Shown here: one piece after another, positions 26,222 through 34,628 of the stretch
Layout: each line of letters begins with the position of its first letter
Numbering within the stretch: position 1 is the stretch's first letter
Source of the DNA: Marinospirillum sp031581385
Lineage (GTDB): Bacteria; Pseudomonadota; Gammaproteobacteria; Pseudomonadales; Halomonadaceae
Length of the DNA stretch: 64,000 nucleotides
Assembly (NCBI RefSeq): GCF_044810985.1
Contig: NZ_CP085242.1
Coordinates: 1,612,001 to 1,676,000, forward strand
Direction of reading: 5' to 3'
Translations under genes and position numbers: made by a program
Notes under the pieces: model-generated
The model's input: only the letters and a program-made list of their open reading frames with translations
What the model was told of the DNA's origin: nothing
The model's database searches: none

Positions 26222-27000
26222 GGAGTTTTTTGGACGTGAAGGAGGACGTACCGCCCCAACCGCCAATAAGGTTCTTGCTGGCAATACTTCTTTTCCAGCT
26301 GTAAAAGCCGTTCACCCCGCGCCTCGGGCGGCAACTGCAAACGCAGGTAGTCATTGAAAACCCGTACTCCTGTTTTTCCATGAATGGCAAACCCGGCTTC
26401 TTCCAACCAGGAAATCACCTCTTGCGGTTGCAGGGGCGAAATAGGAGTTAAACGACTGCCTTTGCCTTTCCCCTGTAAATTCCCATCCAGAGCACGTTGC
26501 CAGTTACCCCTGACCACATTGGTAAATAGCAGGGCATCGGCATTGAAAAACATCAAGGACAACCAGCCCCCTGCTTTAACGCGGGGCAGCAATTCTTCCA
26601 GGGTGGCTCGCGGATGATAAAGCCATTCCAGCACAGCATGGCACACCACCAGATCAAAGCTCTGCTGATTGTCCGGCAGCTGTTCTGCAAGTTGTTGGAT
26701 GCTGGCGGGAAGGGTTTGTACGCCGGAACGCCTGAGCCGTCGGGCGGCATAGTCCAGCATTTCTTCGGCAGGTTCGGCCAGCAACACCTGATGGCCCTTG
26801 CGAGCCAGCCAGGCACTGATCTGGCCCAGACCACCCCCGGCATCCAGAACCTCCAGCGGCGCTTCATCCAGAGGCAGTTCTGCCAGCATCCGATCACGCA
26901 GGATTTTCAGGCGCAGGCGACCCTTGGGTGTGCCGTAGATATTACGGGCAAACTTTGCGGCCAGGCCCTGAAAGGATTTGTCTTGCTGCCATCCACTCAT
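26218..27000 (-). CDS. cmoM: tRNA 5-carboxymethoxyuridine methyltransferase CmoM (SmtA)
   Basis: From ATG 27000 the 260-residue product begins MSGWQQDKSFQGLAAKFARN and reads on into IYGTPKGRLRL, close to E. coli CmoM (FSRNIYGTTKGQLR). The SAM-binding motif is VLDAGGGLGQISAWLA, then HAVLEWLYHPR, and the C-terminus has GKTGVRVFNDYLR and KKYCQQEPYWRLGRY. CmoM methylates cmo5U34 in wobble positions of several tRNAs. The frame stays open to 27180, but those 60 codons lie in a structured repeat element, so the longer start is rejected. No strong ribosome site precedes 27000. Confidence 0.9.
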   Translation of the reverse strand: MSGWQQDKSFQGLAAKFARNIYGTPKGRLRLKILRDRMLAELPLDEAPLEVLDAGGGLGQISAWLARKGHQVLLAEPAEEMLDYAARRLRRSGVQTLPASIQQLAEQLPDNQQSFDLVVCHAVLEWLYHPRATLEELLPRVKAGGWLSLMFFNADALLFTNVVRGNWQRALDGNLQGKGKGSRLTPISPLQPQEVISWLEEAGFAIHGKTGVRVFNDYLRLQLPPEARGERLLQLEKKYCQQEPYWRLGRYVLLHVQKTP

Positions 27001-27075
27001 AATGATCAAGGTGACAAAGTGAGAGCCGAAGCGGGCAGGGTTGAGTTTGTCAGGCTGTCCCACCCAGCCTCGAGC

Positions 27076-27210
27076 AACAGGTGCCTGTTTTTCAGGACGC
27101 GTGAATACATCCCTGTAAGCTCTGGCAGAATTTGTTCCCGACAAATACCTGCACTTCCTACTTCCTTGTAGGTCGGTCACAACCTCCTGTTGTGAACAGC
27201 CTGAAAAACA
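27076..27210. repeat. Structured dispersed repeat, copy 1 (hairpin array with closing stem)
   Basis: A 32-nt core at 27095-27126 (starts GGACGCGTGAATACATCCC) recurs at 60392-60423 on the other strand with one mismatch. Copy 1 is bounded by perfect 11-bp inverted ends, TGTTTTTCAGG (27086-27096) and CCTGAAAAACA (27200-27210). Inside are four small hairpins: AACAGG/CCTGTT (27076-27089), ATTTGT/ACAAAT (27130-27146), CCTAC/GTAGG (27157-27172) and CACAAC/GTTGTG (27178-27194). The last two have TTCCT- or CTCCT-type loops. It lies between the purA stop and the cmoM start. Confidence 0.8.
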
Positions 27211-27244
27211 ACACCTGTACCCGAAGTTAAAGTGAAGTGGTTAA

Positions 27245-28540
27245 TCAAACCTTAAACGGATCCCGCAGGATGATGGTTTCTTCGCGATCCGGGCCGGTGG
27301 AGATGATGTCGATGGGCACGCCCACCTGATCCTGCAGGTAGTTGATATAACGACGGGCATTTTCCGGCAGTTGTTCCAGTGTCTTGGCACCCACGGTGGA
27401 TTCACTCCAGCCGGGCAGTTCTTCATAAACCGGAGCCACGGCAGCAAAACCTTCGGCGTCCACCGGGCTGTCGATTTCGTTGCCGTCCTTGTCTTTATAG
27501 CTGGTGCAGACTTTCAGTACATCCAGGCCATCGAGAACATCCAGTTTGGTCAGACAAACACCCGTGACCGAGTTGATTTGCACAGCGTAGCGCAGGGCCA
27601 CAGCATCAAACCAGCCACAACGACGGGCACGGCCTGTAGTGGTGCCGAATTCATGACCTTTGGCCGCCAGGTGTTCGCCATCGGAATCAAACAATTCGGT
27701 GGGCATGGGGCCAGAGCCAACACGGGTGGTGTAGGCTTTGGTGATGCCCAGAATGTAATCCAGGTAAAGAGGCCCAAAGCCGGAGCCAGTTGCCGTTCCG
27801 CCAGCAGTGGTGTTGGAGCTGGTGACAAAAGGGTAGGTGCCGTGGTCGATATCCAGCAGTGAACCCTGGGCCCCTTCAAACATGATGTTGGCGCCTTCTT
27901 TACGCAGCTTGTGCAGATAGGCGGTGGTATCGGTAATCATGGGGCGCAGTTCGTCAGCATAGGCCAGGCACTGATCCAGAACCTGCTGGAAGTCGACCGG
28001 CTCTTCCTTGAAATAATGCTGCAGAACGAAGTTGTGGTAATTGAGGACTTCGCCCAGTTTGGCAGCAAAACGTTCACGATGCAGCAGGTCACCCAGGCGC
28101 AGGCCACGGCGGGCGACCTTGTCTTCATAAGCTGGGCCGATGCCACGACCGGTGGTGCCGATTTTGGCTTCACCGCGGGCTTTTTCACGGGCATTGTCCA
28201 GGCGAACATGGTAGTTGAGAATCAAGGGACAGGCAGCAGAGAGCTTAAGACGCTCACGTACTGGAACGCCCTTTTCTTCCAGCATCTGGATTTCCTTGAT
28301 GAGGGCATCAGGAGCCAGCACAACACCATTGCCGATAACACAGGTGACCTTTTCCCGCAGAATGCCGGAAGGAATCAGGTGCAGGGCCGTTTTTTCGCCC
28401 TTGACGACCAGGGTGTGTCCAGCGTTGTGGCCCCCCTGAAAACGCACCACAGCCTGGGCTTCTTCAGTCAGAAGATCAACGACCTTGCCTTTACCTTCAT
28501 CACCCCATTGGGTACCCAGAACAACGACATTATTACCCAT
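27245..28540 (-). CDS. purA: Adenylosuccinate synthetase
   Basis: The 431-residue protein begins MGNNVVVLGTQWGDEGKGKV, with the GDEGKGK GTP-binding loop and the GGHNAGHT motif. GTTGRGIGPAYEDKVARRGLR, the QGSLLDIDHGTYPFVTSSN segment and the C-terminal ISTGPDREETI are all intact. The enzyme joins IMP and aspartate with GTP, the first step to AMP. It lies 33 bases after hisZ on the same strand and is probably co-transcribed with it, as in many gammaproteobacteria. A structured repeat begins about 35 bases after its stop. Confidence 0.97.
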   Translation of the reverse strand: MGNNVVVLGTQWGDEGKGKVVDLLTEEAQAVVRFQGGHNAGHTLVVKGEKTALHLIPSGILREKVTCVIGNGVVLAPDALIKEIQMLEEKGVPVRERLKLSAACPLILNYHVRLDNAREKARGEAKIGTTGRGIGPAYEDKVARRGLRLGDLLHRERFAAKLGEVLNYHNFVLQHYFKEEPVDFQQVLDQCLAYADELRPMITDTTAYLHKLRKEGANIMFEGAQGSLLDIDHGTYPFVTSSNTTAGGTATGSGFGPLYLDYILGITKAYTTRVGSGPMPTELFDSDGEHLAAKGHEFGTTTGRARRCGWFDAVALRYAVQINSVTGVCLTKLDVLDGLDVLKVCTSYKDKDGNEIDSPVDAEGFAAVAPVYEELPGWSESTVGAKTLEQLPENARRYINYLQDQVGVPIDIISTGPDREETIILRDPFKV

Positions 28541-28573
28541 GTTCAGCTCTCTATCACTTGGTTGAATTTTTTC

Positions 28574-29743
28574 TTAGCCAGCAGCAACCTGCCAACGGCC
28601 CTGTTGATACTCAATATGTCCGCTGGCACCCGCAGGCCCATCAGCGCCCTGAAGGTCAAAAACGACCCGTTTGCCTTCTGCCCTGAGTTGCTTCAACAGC
28701 TCTCGCCCCTGAGGGTCACGCTGGCAAGCAGCAGGAGCAACCAGCAGTGTCGCTTGTGGGCCAGGCTGGGCCAGGGCGGCCAGTATTTTCAGATCGGTTG
28801 AAAAACCCGTTGCAGGACGGGCACGCCCGAATACACCGCCAATTTCATCATAGCGTCCACCCTTGGCCAGGGCCTGGCCGAACTGAGGCACATAGGCCGC
28901 AAAAACCAGCCCTGTGTGGTAGTGGTAGCCTCGTAGTTCGGACAAATCCAGGTAAAGATTGACCTCTGGATACAGCTCCTGCATGGCCGTAGCCAATTCA
29001 CGCAGCTCGGCCAAAGCTTCGGCAACGGCCTGGGGTGCATTCGCCAACTGTTGTTCGGCCAGGTCGAGCACTTCCACGTCACCATTCAGGTGAGCCAGTT
29101 TTTTCAAAAGCTCAACCGCTGGTGAGTTTGCACCGGACAGGAGTTGATCCAGTTCTCCCAGGCGCTTGTGTTGCAGCAGGTCAAACAGGTCTTCTTCCAG
29201 TTCTGGCGTCAGGTTGGCTTCCGCCAGCAGGGCACGATAAATGCCCACATGCCCCAGATCCAGACAGAGGTTCTGGGCTCCGGCCATCAGCAGACTGTCC
29301 GTCATCAGACAGAGAATTTCCAGATCACTGTCACTGCCAGCATGACCAAAAAGCTCGGCACCCAACTGAATCGGCGAACGTGAGCCCAGCAGGTTATCCG
29401 GTCGGGTGCGCACCACTTCCGTGGAGTAGCAAAAGCGGGCCACACCTTCTGCACGCATGGAATGAGCATCCATACGGGCCACCTGAGGAGTGACATCGGC
29501 ACTCACACCCATCATGCGCCCGCTGAGCTGATCGGTCACCTTGAAGGTTTGCAGCTCCAGATCATGCCCTGCCCCGGTCAACAGAGACTCCAGGAACTCC
29601 ACCTTGGGTGGCAGCACCAGCTCATAACCCCAGGCATGAAAATGGTCCAGCAGCTGACGCCGCAAGCTCTCGATTTGTCGTGCTTGCGGGGGAAGGACTT
29701 CATCCATTCCATCCGGCAATAGCCAGTGATCAGCAAAGCTCAT
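28574..29743 (-). CDS. hisZ: ATP phosphoribosyltransferase regulatory subunit
   Basis: From ATG 29743 the product is 389 residues, starting MSFADHWLLPDGMDEVLPPQ. It has the histidyl-tRNA synthetase-like catalytic fold (LLDHFHAWGYELVLPPKVEF, TLQ-type motif, RFCYSTEVVR) but lacks the C-terminal anticodon-binding domain, which is diagnostic of HisZ. HisZ assembles with a short HisG to form the first enzyme of histidine synthesis and provides histidine feedback. It sits before purA as in the usual hflC-hisZ-purA order. An alternative start six codons upstream (29761) is less conserved. Confidence 0.93.
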   Translation of the reverse strand: MSFADHWLLPDGMDEVLPPQARQIESLRRQLLDHFHAWGYELVLPPKVEFLESLLTGAGHDLELQTFKVTDQLSGRMMGVSADVTPQVARMDAHSMRAEGVARFCYSTEVVRTRPDNLLGSRSPIQLGAELFGHAGSDSDLEILCLMTDSLLMAGAQNLCLDLGHVGIYRALLAEANLTPELEEDLFDLLQHKRLGELDQLLSGANSPAVELLKKLAHLNGDVEVLDLAEQQLANAPQAVAEALAELRELATAMQELYPEVNLYLDLSELRGYHYHTGLVFAAYVPQFGQALAKGGRYDEIGGVFGRARPATGFSTDLKILAALAQPGPQATLLVAPAACQRDPQGRELLKQLRAEGKRVVFDLQGADGPAGASGHIEYQQGRWQVAAG

Positions 29744-29783
29744 CTGAATCTCCAACGGCAATTTTAGCTGTATTTCTAACGCA

Positions 29784-29810
29784 AAAAAACCGAGGGCAAG
29801 ACCCTCGGCT
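29784..29810 (-). terminator. Rho-independent terminator between hflC and hisZ
   Basis: On the minus strand CCGAGGG (29802-29808) pairs with CCCTCGG (29790-29796) around a 5-base loop and is followed by seven T. It ends the hflX-hflK-hflC transcript. Only 40 bases separate it from the hisZ start, so hisZ-purA needs a promoter at or within it, or read-through. Confidence 0.88.
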
Positions 29811-29830
29811 TGATTTTACCGAATCGTTTT

Positions 29831-30706
29831 TCAACGACGTCCTTCAGAGGTTTCCATATAGCGGAAGAATTCACTCTTGGGACTGACAACCATGATGTCA
29901 TCTTTGTTGCTGAAGGCTTCACGGTAGGCTTCCATACTGCGCAGGAAGCTGTAGAACTGACTGTCCTGATCGTAGGCTTCAGAGTAGATGCCGGTTGCCA
30001 TGGCATCCCCTTCACCGCGCAGAATATCGGCTTCTTTCTGGGCATTGGCCAGAATCACCTGGCGGCTACGGTCAGCCGCAGCACGAATCCGTTCGGCCTG
30101 TTCTTTACCTTCAGCTCGGTATTCCCGGGCTTCACGCTGGCGTTCAGTGCGCATCCGTTCATAAACCGAATTGGAAACCTCGGTGGGCAGGTCAATCTGC
30201 TTGACGCGGATATCCAGAATGGACACCCCCATTTCATCCACCAGGGCCATATTCAGTTCATCAATGGGGCGAGTCATGAGTTCATCACGCTGCTCACTGA
30301 CAATCTCAGCCAGGGTACGACGACCAAACTCATTCCTCAGGCTTTCATCCACCCGAGGAGCAATCAGTCTTTCTGCCGCCATTTCCGAACCGGCTGTGGA
30401 TTCATAGTAGCGAGTGACATCAACAATGCGCCACTTCAAAAAAGAATCCACGATCACACCCTTGCGATCACCCGTCAGGTAACGTGATGACTGGGCATCC
30501 AGAGTCTGTACCCGGGTATCAAACAAACGCACCGTGTTGTAAACCGGAATTTTCCAGTGCAAGCCGGGTTGAATGTCAGTTTCCACGACTTCGCCGAACT
30601 GCAGGCGGATGGCGCGCTCGGTTTCATTCACCACATAGAGACTGCTGCTGGCCAAGAGAGCAACACCTGCGAGTACGCCCAGTGCTACAAAAGAACGTGC
30701 GTGCAT
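29831..30706 (-). CDS. hflC: HflC, FtsH-regulating SPFH membrane protein
   Basis: The 291-residue protein has an N-terminal signal anchor (SFVALGVLAGVALLASSSLYVV), then the SPFH/band-7 domain: ERAIRLQFGEVVETDIQPGLHWKIP, VDSFLKWRIVDVTRYYEST, ILDIRVKQIDLPTEVSNSVYERMRTER. The long helix after it (REYRAEGKEQAERIRAAADRS) is the coiled coil that pairs with HflK. The HflKC complex encloses FtsH in the inner membrane and limits its proteolysis. The hflC start overlaps the hflK stop by one base. Confidence 0.96.
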   Translation of the reverse strand: MHARSFVALGVLAGVALLASSSLYVVNETERAIRLQFGEVVETDIQPGLHWKIPVYNTVRLFDTRVQTLDAQSSRYLTGDRKGVIVDSFLKWRIVDVTRYYESTAGSEMAAERLIAPRVDESLRNEFGRRTLAEIVSEQRDELMTRPIDELNMALVDEMGVSILDIRVKQIDLPTEVSNSVYERMRTERQREAREYRAEGKEQAERIRAAADRSRQVILANAQKEADILRGEGDAMATGIYSEAYDQDSQFYSFLRSMEAYREAFSNKDDIMVVSPKSEFFRYMETSEGRR

Positions 30707-31929
30707 TAGCGACCCTCCCGACGAATACCGTTGCTGTTATTGCTTTCACGCTGGCGAAGTCGTTCGATGACACTGTCCGTCAGCTGATCCAGCTCATAGT
30801 CTTCAATGTCACTGGAACCGCTGTTGCCTGAAGAACTTCCCGAACGACTGGTTGCAGCTCCCCCGCCCAAACGATCCAGAGGCAGGTACATCATGTTATT
30901 GCTGCCTTCTTCAGTATCCACCAATACTTTGCTGGAGTTGGAAAGCATGCTTTGCATGGCATCAATGTAGAGGCGCTCACGCGTTACTTCCGGCGCACCC
31001 TGATACTCGGTCAGTAGAGCCAGGAAGCGGTTGCTTTCACCTTCAGCCTTGGCCACGACAGCTTCACGATAGCCCTGGGCTTCTTCGCGAATACGGGCCG
31101 CACGACCTTCAGCATCGGGAATCACCGAGTTTTCATAGGAGCGGGCCTGGTTGATGGTGCGTTCACGATCTTCACGGGCGCGGATTACATCATCAAAAGC
31201 CGACTGAACTTCATCCGGTGCCGAGGTGTTCTCGATATTGACGGTTTGCAGACGCAGACCCACGCCGTAGGTGTTCAGGTAACGCTGCAGACGGTCGTAG
31301 ACACCCTGGGCCAGAATTTCACGGCCTTCGGTCAGGATGGCGATCAGGTTGGTGGTGCCCACTTCATGACGCAAAGAGGAATCCAGAGCAAATTCCAGAC
31401 TGCGCTCCGGTGCACGAACGTTGATCAGGTAATCCTTGGGGTTTTGCACCACGTACTGAGCGGAGATTTCCACCTTGACGATATTCTCGTCCTTGGTCAG
31501 CATGCTGGTAGTTTGGCTCAGGGAGCGAATTCGGGTGACATTAACCTTGGTGACCTGGTCAAGAATCGGTGGATTCCAGTGCAGACCCGGAGTTACCGTC
31601 TCATGGTATTTGCCCAGGCGCAGAACCACACCACGCTCGGACTGATCCACCAGGTAAAAACCGCTGGCAAACCAGATGGCCAATACCAGCACACCGATCA
31701 GCGCAGTCAGGCCAAAGCCGGCAAATTTGCCGGGGGGCTTGCCGGAACCACCGCCTTTGCCCTTTTTACCACCAAACAGGCCATTGAATTTGTCCTGCAT
31801 TTTTTTCAGGGCTTCTTCCAAATCAGGTGGGCCTTGATCCTTGCCGGGGCCGCCGTTGCCATCAGGCTTGCGGCCACCACCACTCCAGGGATCGTGTTGA
31901 TTGCCACCACCGGGCTCATTCCACGCCAT
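30706..31929 (-). CDS. hflK: HflK, FtsH-regulating SPFH membrane protein
   Basis: The 407-residue protein has a Gly/Pro-rich cytoplasmic N-terminus (MAWNEPGGGNQHDPWSGGGR), typical of HflK, then one membrane segment (LTALIGVLVLAIWFASGFYLV) near residue 75. The SPFH domain follows (SERGVVLRLGKYHETVTPGLHWNPP). The conserved LQTVNIENTSAPDEVQSAFDDV leads into the coiled coil. The C-terminal 50 residues are Ser/Gly rich and then charged, probably disordered. It precedes hflC with a 1-base overlap and lies 67 bases after hflX. Confidence 0.96.
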   Translation of the reverse strand: MAWNEPGGGNQHDPWSGGGRKPDGNGGPGKDQGPPDLEEALKKMQDKFNGLFGGKKGKGGGSGKPPGKFAGFGLTALIGVLVLAIWFASGFYLVDQSERGVVLRLGKYHETVTPGLHWNPPILDQVTKVNVTRIRSLSQTTSMLTKDENIVKVEISAQYVVQNPKDYLINVRAPERSLEFALDSSLRHEVGTTNLIAILTEGREILAQGVYDRLQRYLNTYGVGLRLQTVNIENTSAPDEVQSAFDDVIRAREDRERTINQARSYENSVIPDAEGRAARIREEAQGYREAVVAKAEGESNRFLALLTEYQGAPEVTRERLYIDAMQSMLSNSSKVLVDTEEGSNNMMYLPLDRLGGGAATSRSGSSSGNSGSSDIEDYELDQLTDSVIERLRQRESNNSNGIRREGR

Positions 31930-31996
31930 AGTTTTCTATCTCCACTTAAGGAAAGTGTTTGAATTTGCGCAATCCTACCTGAAAAATGCGATCAGG

Positions 31997-33292
31997 TCAT
32001 GGTTTTGTCGACCAGTTCAACTCGCTTGCCTGCATATCCAAAGCAGCCAGCAACTGGTGAAAATCTTTTTGCGGTAATTTTATCTGCAACTTGCAATTGC
32101 CTGCCTCATCAAAGGTTTCACCCAGCACTCCGCCCTGATCAAACAGCTTGGCACGCAGTCTGTTTTCCTGGGGGGTCAGGCAAAGCTCACCTTCGACCAG
32201 CGTGGGCACCAACAGTTCGTTAATGGCCTGCAATAAAAGCTCGATGCCTTCGCCGGTTTGGGCGGAAACCCAGACCCTTTCCGGCAAACCGTCATCGTTG
32301 CGATCGATTCTGGGCGACTGCTCCAGCAGGTCGATCTTGTTGAAAACCAACAGGGCGGGTACATCGCTGGCATGAATTTCTTCCAGCACTTCCTGAACCT
32401 GAAACTGGTTGTCTTCTCTTTCCTGGCTGGCGGCATCAACCACGTGCAGCAGCAGAGTCGCTTCCGAGGCTTCCTGCAGGGTGGCCTGAAAAGCTTCCAC
32501 CAACTTGTGCGGCAGGTGGCGAATAAAACCCACGGTGTCTGCCAGAATAACCGGGCCAACATCACCCACTTCTATTCTGCGCAGGGTCGGATCAAGAGTG
32601 GCAAACAACTGATCCGCTGCATAAACCCCGGACTGGGTGATGCGGTTGAACAGAGTCGACTTGCCCGCATTGGTGTAACCCACCAGGGAGACAGCCGGTA
32701 TCTCAGCCTGCACCCTGGCCCGGCGGCTGTTGGCCCTTTGCACACGAACCTTTTTCAGGCGCCGGTTGATGGCACTGATTCGGGTACGCAGCAGGCGGCG
32801 GTCGGTTTCCAACTGGGTTTCACCCGGCCCGCGTAGACCAATCCCGCCTTTTTGTCTTTCCAGGTGAGTCCAGCCGCGCACCAGACGGGTGCTCATGAAT
32901 TCCAGTTGCGCCAATTCAACCTGCAACTTGCCTTCGTAGGTGCGTGCCCGCTGAGCAAAGATATCCAGAATCAGTCCGGTGCGATCCAAAACGCGACACT
33001 GCAACTCCTGCTCCAGATTGCGCTCCTGGGAAGGTTTGAGACTGTGGTTGAAAAGAACCAGGTCGGCTTGATGCTCTTTAACGGCGCGCTGTACTTCTTC
33101 AAGCTTGCCCTGGCCAATAAAGAAACGGGGTGAAGGTTGTGAGCGACTGCCCTGGATCAGGGCAACCGCTTCACCACCCGCCGAACGCACCAACTCCTGA
33201 AATTCCTGCGAGTCCTCACGGTCGGCTTCTTCCTGCATGTCCAAGTGGACAAGGACGGCACGGTCGCCGCCCTTTTCACGTTCAAAAAACAA
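31997..33292 (-). CDS. hflX: GTPase HflX
   Basis: The 431-residue product has the HflX-specific N-terminal domain (QEFQELVRSAGGEAVALIQGSR, GQGKLEEVQRAVKEHQADLVLFNHSL, SQERNLEQELQCRVLDRTGLILDIFAQRA), a helical linker, and the G domain with P-loop GYTNAGKSTLFNRI, DTVGFIRHLPH and NKID. HflX binds stalled or hibernating 70S ribosomes and splits them. It is 34 bases after hfq on the same strand, as in the standard miaA-hfq-hflX order. The C-terminal domain is complete. Confidence 0.97.
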   Translation of the reverse strand: MFFEREKGGDRAVLVHLDMQEEADREDSQEFQELVRSAGGEAVALIQGSRSQPSPRFFIGQGKLEEVQRAVKEHQADLVLFNHSLKPSQERNLEQELQCRVLDRTGLILDIFAQRARTYEGKLQVELAQLEFMSTRLVRGWTHLERQKGGIGLRGPGETQLETDRRLLRTRISAINRRLKKVRVQRANSRRARVQAEIPAVSLVGYTNAGKSTLFNRITQSGVYAADQLFATLDPTLRRIEVGDVGPVILADTVGFIRHLPHKLVEAFQATLQEASEATLLLHVVDAASQEREDNQFQVQEVLEEIHASDVPALLVFNKIDLLEQSPRIDRNDDGLPERVWVSAQTGEGIELLLQAINELLVPTLVEGELCLTPQENRLRAKLFDQGGVLGETFDEAGNCKLQIKLPQKDFHQLLAALDMQASELNWSTKP

Positions 33293-33326
33293 TCAGTAAC
33301 TCCCAGCTTTATGGATCAGGCAAAGC

Positions 33327-33566
33327 TCAGGATTCATCTTCTTCGTCTTGAGCTGGCAAACGTACGCTACGGGTAGGCACGACAGTGGAAATGGCATGTT
33401 TGTAAACCATCTGGCTGACGGTATTGCGCAGCAGAATGACAAACTGGTCAAAAGATTCAATCTGGCCCTGGAGTTTGATGCCATTGACCAGAAAAATTGA
33501 TACAGGAATCCGCTCTTTACGCAGCAGATTCAGATAAGGATCTTGCAATGTTTGCCCTTTGGACAT
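33327..33566 (-). CDS. hfq: RNA chaperone Hfq
   Basis: From ATG 33566 the product is 79 residues, starting MSKGQTLQDPYLNLLRKERI. Sm1 (VSIFLVNGIKLQGQIESFDQF) and Sm2 (YKHAISTVVP) motifs are intact, followed by a short acidic tail DEEDES. A GGGAG ribosome site lies 9 bases upstream, so this start is preferred to an in-frame ATG at 33587. Hfq binds small RNAs and mRNAs as a hexamer and promotes their pairing. The tail is shorter than in E. coli (102 residues), as is usual outside enterobacteria. Confidence 0.98.
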   Translation of the reverse strand: MSKGQTLQDPYLNLLRKERIPVSIFLVNGIKLQGQIESFDQFVILLRNTVSQMVYKHAISTVVPTRSVRLPAQDEEDES

Positions 33567-33630
33567 GACTGAGTCTCCCTTTGACATTAGAATTTTATGG
33601 TGGTGTTGATTTTTTTGGTAAACAGCCCTG

Positions 33631-33636
33631 ATTATA
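33631..33636 (-). promoter_or_regulatory. Candidate -10 element for hfq
   Basis: On the minus strand TATAAT lies 65 bases before the hfq start codon, in the gap between miaA and hfq. No good -35 hexamer is found at 16-18 bases, so the assignment rests on the perfect -10 only. Hfq operons of this type usually have an internal promoter here. Confidence 0.35.
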
Positions 33637-33669
33637 ACCAGCTTAGACGACTTCTGCCTGACATTTATA

Positions 33670-34614
33670 TTACTTGATGCAAAAACCTGTCGCCAGATTG
33701 AGCACCCGTGAGGGCAAATCTTCAGCCTCAGCGGCCAACCAATGCAGTTCCGGCCAGGATCGCATCCAGGTCAGCTGGCGTTTGGCCAACTGGCGCGTTG
33801 CCGCCACCCCTTTTTCGAACATTTCTGTACAGTTAAGTTCACCTTCCAGATACTGCCACACCTGCCGATAGCCGACTGAGCGCATGGAAGGCAGGCCCGC
33901 GTGCAGGTCTTCACGCTGCTTGAGTTGCGCGACCTCTTCAATAAAACCTTCTTCAAGCATCTTAACAAATCTCTGCTCAATACGCTCATGCAGCAGCTTG
34001 CGGTCTTTCGGTGCCAGCCCCAGTTGCAGGGCTCGCCAGGGAAAAGGCTGTTTTTCGGCAGCCTGTTCCTGCCACAACTGGGTGCGTGTTTTTCCGGTCA
34101 GCTCCCACAGTTCCAGAGCCCGCAGGGTTCGCTGAGGATCGGTTGGCGCAATACGCTTGGCGGATTCAGGATCAATCGCAGCCAGACGCTGATGCAAAAC
34201 CGGACAACCCTGATCCTGCAACTCTTGTTCGAGCTTCCGGCGCAGCAAAGGGTCTGCCGCTGGCAGGTTGGAATCCCCGGCCAGAAGGCGCTGAAAATAC
34301 AGGGAGGTGCCGCCCACCAACAGAGGAATCCTGCCTGCCTCAGTGATTTCCTGCATGGCTTGCAGAGCATCGCGACGAAAATCACCGGCTGAGTAGGTAT
34401 CCACAGGGTCACGAATATCAATCAGGCGGTGTGGCGCTTTAGCCAGGGTGGCGGCATCCGGCTTGGCCGTGCCGATATCCATGCCGCGATACACCAGAGC
34501 CGAATCAACACTGATGATTTCACACGGCAACTCTTCCACCAGGCTTACGGCCAGGTCGGTTTTTCCCGAAGCAGTGGGACCCAGCAGAAAAATGGCGGGA
34601 GGCCGCTGATCCAT
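33670..34614 (-). CDS. miaA: tRNA dimethylallyltransferase
   Basis: From ATG 34614 the product is 314 residues, starting MDQRPPAIFLLGPTASGKTD with the P-loop at 12-19. Conserved motifs follow: EIISVDSALVYRGMDIGTAKP, HRLIDIRDPVDTYSAGDFRRD, PLLVGGTSLYFQRLL and TRQLAKRQLTWMRSW. MiaA adds a dimethylallyl group to A37 of tRNAs reading UNN codons. The frame stays open to 34704 but those 30 codons overlap the end of mutL and lack family similarity. The gap to mutL is 14 bases, so the two are co-transcribed. Confidence 0.96.
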   Translation of the reverse strand: MDQRPPAIFLLGPTASGKTDLAVSLVEELPCEIISVDSALVYRGMDIGTAKPDAATLAKAPHRLIDIRDPVDTYSAGDFRRDALQAMQEITEAGRIPLLVGGTSLYFQRLLAGDSNLPAADPLLRRKLEQELQDQGCPVLHQRLAAIDPESAKRIAPTDPQRTLRALELWELTGKTRTQLWQEQAAEKQPFPWRALQLGLAPKDRKLLHERIEQRFVKMLEEGFIEEVAQLKQREDLHAGLPSMRSVGYRQVWQYLEGELNCTEMFEKGVAATRQLAKRQLTWMRSWPELHWLAAEAEDLPSRVLNLATGFCIK

Positions 34615-34628
34615 AACATCCGACACGA

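Noticed and set aside
27001..27180. In-frame N-terminal extension of cmoM by 60 codons
   Set aside because: The segment overlaps the structured repeat and shows no similarity to CmoM; the conserved start is ATG 27000.
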